From Larkinella soli (GTDB taxonomy: Bacteria; Bacteroidota; Bacteroidia; Cytophagales; Spirosomataceae), in the NCBI RefSeq assembly GCF_003703975.1, contig NZ_QTJY01000003.1, positions 372,001-436,000 of the forward strand: a stretch of DNA of 64,000 nucleotides, in the 5' to 3' direction. This document shows, one piece after another, positions 60,854 through 64,000 of this stretch. Position 1 is the first letter of the stretch, and every line of letters begins with the position of its first letter. Both the position numbers and the translations under genes were made by a program. The notes under the pieces are model-generated. The model saw only the letters and a list, made by a program, of their open reading frames with translations, had not been told where the DNA came from and ran no database searches.

Positions 60854-61705
60854 ATGTTATCCGTTCAGAAACTTCACAAAGCCGAATATTCCCCCATCGC
60901 CGACCTGATCACCTACCGGGCGCTCCCGACCCGCTCGGTGGAGTACGTCGATCCGTTCCTGTTTCTCAACCACCACGGCCCCCAGGTCTACCGACCCGAC
61001 AACCGGGGGCTGCCGTTCGGGCCGCACCCCCACCGGGGCATGGAGACAGTGACGTTTATTCTGGAAGGCGACATCTCCCACAAGGACAGCTCCGGCCACG
61101 AGAGCGTAATCACGGCCGGGGGCGTGCAGTGGATGACGGCCGGGCGCGGACTTATTCACGCGGAAGTCTCGTCCGATCAGTTCAAACGGGAGGGCGGGCC
61201 GCTGGAGGTACTTCAGTTGTGGCTCAACCTGCCGGCCCGGCTGAAAATGACCGAGCCGTTCTACCAGGGTCTGCAAAAAGCCGAAATTCCGAAGCTGGAA
61301 CTCGATGGGGGCCGCGTAACCGTCGACCTGATCGCCGGAGACTGGGACGGCCAAAAAGCCGCCTTCAGTTCCCACATCGGTATTCAGCTGAACACGATTT
61401 ACTTCCGGCCGGGCGGGCAACTGACCCTCCGCATCCCGTCCGACCATAATATCTTCTTCTACGTGATCCGGGGCGAAATCGACGCCAACGGGCGGGTGGT
61501 TCCGGCCCTGCACCTGGCCGAATTCAATCACGATGGCGAGGAACTGGACCTGGCTTCCAAGCAGGAAAGCATCCTGCTGTTCGGCCATGCCCGCCCGCTC
61601 GACGAGCCGGTGGTGGCGCAGGGGCCGTTCGTGATGAACACCGAGCAGGAAATCCGGGAAGCCTACGAAGACTACCGGCGCGGCACATTCGGTAGCTGGC
61701 ATTAA
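60854..61705 (+). CDS. Pirin-family protein
   Basis: A 283-residue bicupin. The iron-binding N-terminal cupin has the pirin signature FGPHPHRGMETVTFIL, followed by VQWMTAGRGLIHAE. The C-terminal cupin has LTLRIPSDHNIFFYVIRGE. Pirins act as quercetinase-like dioxygenases or redox-sensing regulators; which applies cannot be told. It precedes the isomerase-like gene by 16 bp and is probably cotranscribed. Confidence 0.93.
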   Translation: MLSVQKLHKAEYSPIADLITYRALPTRSVEYVDPFLFLNHHGPQVYRPDNRGLPFGPHPHRGMETVTFILEGDISHKDSSGHESVITAGGVQWMTAGRGLIHAEVSSDQFKREGGPLEVLQLWLNLPARLKMTEPFYQGLQKAEIPKLELDGGRVTVDLIAGDWDGQKAAFSSHIGIQLNTIYFRPGGQLTLRIPSDHNIFFYVIRGEIDANGRVVPALHLAEFNHDGEELDLASKQESILLFGHARPLDEPVVAQGPFVMNTEQEIREAYEDYRRGTFGSWH

Positions 61706-61721
61706 GCACACTCCTATACTT

Positions 61722-63203
61722 ATGACCTCAACACCCCAACCCTCCAACGCCTTCCCTTTCCCAACTCTTTCTCCGGCGGGCTTCCCGCTTCGGATCGGTC
61801 TCTTCGGCATCGGGCTGGATGCCTACTGGCCGCAGTTCGAGGGCCTCCGGGAACGACTGGAGGAGTATATCCAAACCCTCGAAAACCGAATGCAGCGGCC
61901 CGGGGTGGAAATCGTCAATCTGGGGATGATCGACACGCCCGAAAAAGCCATGGCGGCCGGCCACCGCTTCCGGCAGGCCGACGTGGACCTGATTTTCCTG
62001 TATGTCACCACCTATGCCCTCTCCTCGACGGTGCTGCCGGTGGTCCGGCGGGCGAAAGTTCCGGTGATCGTGCTGAATCTCAGCCCCGAACCGGCCATCG
62101 ATTACGCCCGTTTCAACGCCCTCGGCGACCGCACCCGCATGACCGGCGAGTGGCTGGCCTACTGTTCGGCCTGCCCGGTTCCGGAGATTGCGAGCGTATT
62201 CAAACGCGCGGGCATCCCGTTCCACCAGATCACCGGCATGCTGCACGACGACCCGCCGGCGCGGAAGGAGATCGACGATTGGATCGACGCGGCCCGGGTG
62301 GCTCACGTCATGGCCCATAACCGGCTGGGACTGATGGGCAATTACTACGGCGGTATGCTCGACATCTATTCCAACCTGACGCTGCACGCTGCCATCTTCG
62401 GCGGCCACATCGAGATGGTGGAGGTCGACCGGCTGTCGGCCCTCCGCCGGGAGGTGACGGACCGGGAAGCCGGTGAGCGGGTGGCGCTGTTCCACGAGAC
62501 GTTCGAGGTGCAGGCCGACTGCGAACCGGCCGAGCTGGAACGGGCCGCCCGGACTTCCGTGGCGCTGGACCGGCTGGTCGGGGAACTGAAGCTGGGGTCG
62601 CTGGCCTATTATTACAAGGGTACGGGCAACCCGTGGAACGAAGACACGATGAGTTCGGTCATCCTGGGCAATTCACTGCTGACGGCCCGGGGCATTCCGG
62701 TGGCCGGGGAATACGAGGTCAAGAACGTGCAGGCCATGAAGATCCTGGATACGTTCGGCGTCGGCGGCTCCTTCACCGAGTATTACGCCATGGATTTCCG
62801 GGACGACGTGGTCCTGATGGGCCACGACGGTCCGGGGCACATCGCCATCGCCGAGGGCCGGACGAAGGTGCGGCCGCTGTACGTTTACCACGGAAAAGTG
62901 GGCCGGGGGCTGTCGGTGGAGATGTCGGTCCGGCAGGGGCCGGTGACCCTGCTGTCGGTGGTGGAAACCGCCGGCGGAACGATTCAGCTGCTGACGGCCG
63001 AAGCCGAGTCGGTGCCGGGTCCGATTCTGGAGATCGGCAACACGAACAGCCGCTACCGTTTTCCGATCGGCGCCCGGCGTTTCGTGGAGGACTGGAACCG
63101 CCACGGGCCGGCCCACCACTGCGCCGTGGGCATCGGCCATATCGCTTCGAAGATTCGGAAACTAGGCGAACTGATGGGCGTCGAGGTGGTTCAGGTGTGC
63201 TGA
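61722..63203 (+). CDS. L-arabinose/L-fucose isomerase-family protein
   Basis: A 493-residue sugar-isomerase-like protein. RIGLFGIGLDAYWPQFEGL begins the Rossmann-like domain; the mid-domain has YYYKGTGNPWNEDTMSS and LMGHDGPGHIAIAEG. The C-terminal GPAHHCAVGIGHIASKI supplies histidines at the place where arabinose isomerase binds metal. The true arabinose isomerase motif order is only partly kept, so the substrate is open. The first 20 or so residues (TPQPSNAFPFPT) are low-complexity and may derive from intergenic sequence. It lies downstream of pirin. Confidence 0.85.
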   Translation: MTSTPQPSNAFPFPTLSPAGFPLRIGLFGIGLDAYWPQFEGLRERLEEYIQTLENRMQRPGVEIVNLGMIDTPEKAMAAGHRFRQADVDLIFLYVTTYALSSTVLPVVRRAKVPVIVLNLSPEPAIDYARFNALGDRTRMTGEWLAYCSACPVPEIASVFKRAGIPFHQITGMLHDDPPARKEIDDWIDAARVAHVMAHNRLGLMGNYYGGMLDIYSNLTLHAAIFGGHIEMVEVDRLSALRREVTDREAGERVALFHETFEVQADCEPAELERAARTSVALDRLVGELKLGSLAYYYKGTGNPWNEDTMSSVILGNSLLTARGIPVAGEYEVKNVQAMKILDTFGVGGSFTEYYAMDFRDDVVLMGHDGPGHIAIAEGRTKVRPLYVYHGKVGRGLSVEMSVRQGPVTLLSVVETAGGTIQLLTAEAESVPGPILEIGNTNSRYRFPIGARRFVEDWNRHGPAHHCAVGIGHIASKIRKLGELMGVEVVQVC

Positions 63204-63519
63204 AAAGGCAACGGGCGACCATGATGATCGCCCTTGCACCACTCCGTAAATCACTCGAGGATGGGCACCCTCCACCCTTTACCGAGCAATGCCAGTCTTA
63301 TTTGATTTAAATGGTGTGTCAAGCCGGAATCGGACTCGGGTTTCCGCGTTGCAATGTTCTCAATAATTCAGGCATCGGACGTTCGGATTTGGGACAAACT
63401 CCATTTCGTTTGGGACACGGACCGAAAATTACCGGCCTCCGTTGTCATTCTAAGTAGATTCTAAGCCTTTTCTAAGGTATTTCTTATCCGGCAAAGCCAA
63501 ATTGATCGTAAAACCGCCT
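63204..63519 (+). promoter_or_regulatory. Promoter region of the response regulator with two sets of direct repeats
   Basis: A GGGCGA/TCGCCC hairpin follows the isomerase stop. TTTGGGACA occurs twice (63388-63396 and 63409-63417; starts 21 bp apart). Three TTCTAAG heptamers begin at 63448, 63459 and 63470, exactly 11 bp apart, ending 44 bp before the response-regulator ATG. No gene is visible. Confidence 0.6.
63448..63476 (+). promoter_or_regulatory. Three TTCTAAG repeats in 11-bp phase
   Basis: The heptamers at 63448-63454, 63459-63465 and 63470-63476 are identical. An 11-bp period is the spacing expected of OmpR/PhoB-type dimers binding direct repeats, and the next gene encodes such a regulator. 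Confidence 0.65.
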
Positions 63520-64000
63520 ATGAAAATTCTGGTCATCGAAGACGAGCCCAAAACGCTCCAGGCCATCCGTCAGGGGCTGGAAGAAAGCCAGTTTGAAGTG
63601 GATGTGGCCTACGACGGCCTGATTGCCAAACGGCTGGCCCTGAAAAACAACTATGCCGCCATCATCACCGACGTGGTCATTCCCGGCATCAACGGGTTCG
63701 AGCTGGTGAAGCAGCTGCGGGAACAGGGGGTCGGCACGCCGATCCTGATGCTGACCGCTCTGGGCGAAACGAACGACAAGATCAACGGTTTCGACGCCGG
63801 AGCCGACCAGTACCTGACCAAGCCCTTCCAGTTTTCGGAACTGCTGGCCCGGGTCCGGTCGCTGACCAAACGCAGCACGCAGGTGACCATGACGGCCCAG
63901 ATGCTGCGCTTCGCCGGGCTGGAAATGAACCTGGACGCCAAGACCGTCACCCGCGACGGCCGGCCCATCGACCTGACTGCCCGCGAGTTCGACCTGCTCG
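63520..64000 (+). CDS. OmpR-family response regulator, truncated by window end
   Basis: About 160 codons are visible. The receiver has the acidic pair in VIEDEPKT, phospho-acceptor Asp in ITDVVIPGINGFELV (near 51), the Thr switch in LMLTALGE and Lys in LTKPFQFSELLARV. The DNA-binding winged helix starts with LEMNLDAKTVTRDGRPIDLTAREFDLL, typical of CusR/CzcR/QseB-like regulators. A cognate kinase gene probably follows beyond the window. The TTCTAAG repeats upstream suggest autoregulation. Confidence 0.93.
   Translation, partial: MKILVIEDEPKTLQAIRQGLEESQFEVDVAYDGLIAKRLALKNNYAAIITDVVIPGINGFELVKQLREQGVGTPILMLTALGETNDKINGFDAGADQYLTKPFQFSELLARVRSLTKRSTQVTMTAQMLRFAGLEMNLDAKTVTRDGRPIDLTAREFDLL

Noticed and set aside
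63205-63240. GGGCGA...TCGCCC hairpin after the isomerase gene as a terminator
   Set aside because: No T-run follows on the + strand, so termination is not supported.

Overview
The window looks like chromosomal DNA from a GC-rich member of the Bacteroidota, most likely of the Cytophagales/Spirosomaceae type. Supporting signs are a C-terminal type IX secretion sorting domain (46.8-49.5 kb), a TamL-type lipoprotein BamA homologue, LptE and SecG in a typical Bacteroidota gene order, periplasmic regulator-propeller proteins, Bacteroidota -7 promoter boxes (TAnnTTTG) in several spacers, and weak or absent Shine-Dalgarno sequences. The taxonomic call is inferred from protein types and cannot be made firmer without a database search.

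Layout. 0-9.6 kb: the start of a regulator-propeller protein, a SpoU-type rRNA methyltransferase, TamL, MiaB, then a sigma-54 activator / LptE / TPR-like / SecG run: envelope biogenesis and RNA modification. 9.6-17.5 kb: small envelope and stress proteins, a Crp/Fnr regulator, a selenoprotein-W-like redox protein, pyruvate carboxylase and a MATE exporter. 17.9-19.35 kb: HflX and tRNA-Arg(CCT). 19.4-23.75 kb: a repeat-filled spacer and an AT-rich stretch with a lone propeller protein, a GH43 glycosidase and a DUF2975/XRE pair, probably acquired DNA beside the tRNA. 23.8-29.2 kb: an APH-like kinase, a single-domain response regulator coupled to a PAS histidine kinase, and a second PAS histidine kinase. 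29.3-33.8 kb: a large c-type-cytochrome/HEAT membrane-dehydrogenase-like protein divergent from an AraC regulator. 34.0-38.15 kb: a TonB receptor / YfiR / CHASE8-like histidine kinase operon, the most interesting functional unit here. 38.2-42.6 kb: an LEA2-like protein, cyanophycinase, TreZ and an outer-membrane protein. 42.8-44.4 kb: two exported ferritin-like proteins. 45-46.6 kb: DgoA/DgoK sugar-acid catabolism. 46.8-63.2 kb: a secreted CotH-type protein, DUF1223, SDR, GH63-like glucosidase, truncated haemoglobin, hybrid histidine kinase, methyltransferase, SMP-30 lactonase, aldo/keto reductase, pirin and an arabinose/fucose isomerase-like protein. The window closes inside an OmpR-family response regulator.

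The strongest non-coding signals are: (i) four REP-like units with a GTGCCTTCAGGCAC hairpin arranged as two inverted pairs (44.55-44.93 and 58.87-59.61 kb); (ii) a 105-bp palindromic repeat present at 19.49 and 59.04 kb in opposite orientation; (iii) three TTCTAAG heptamers exactly 11 bp apart ahead of the last response regulator; (iv) a doubled AT palindrome ahead of the DUF2975/XRE operon. No CRISPR array, integrase or intact insertion sequence was seen.
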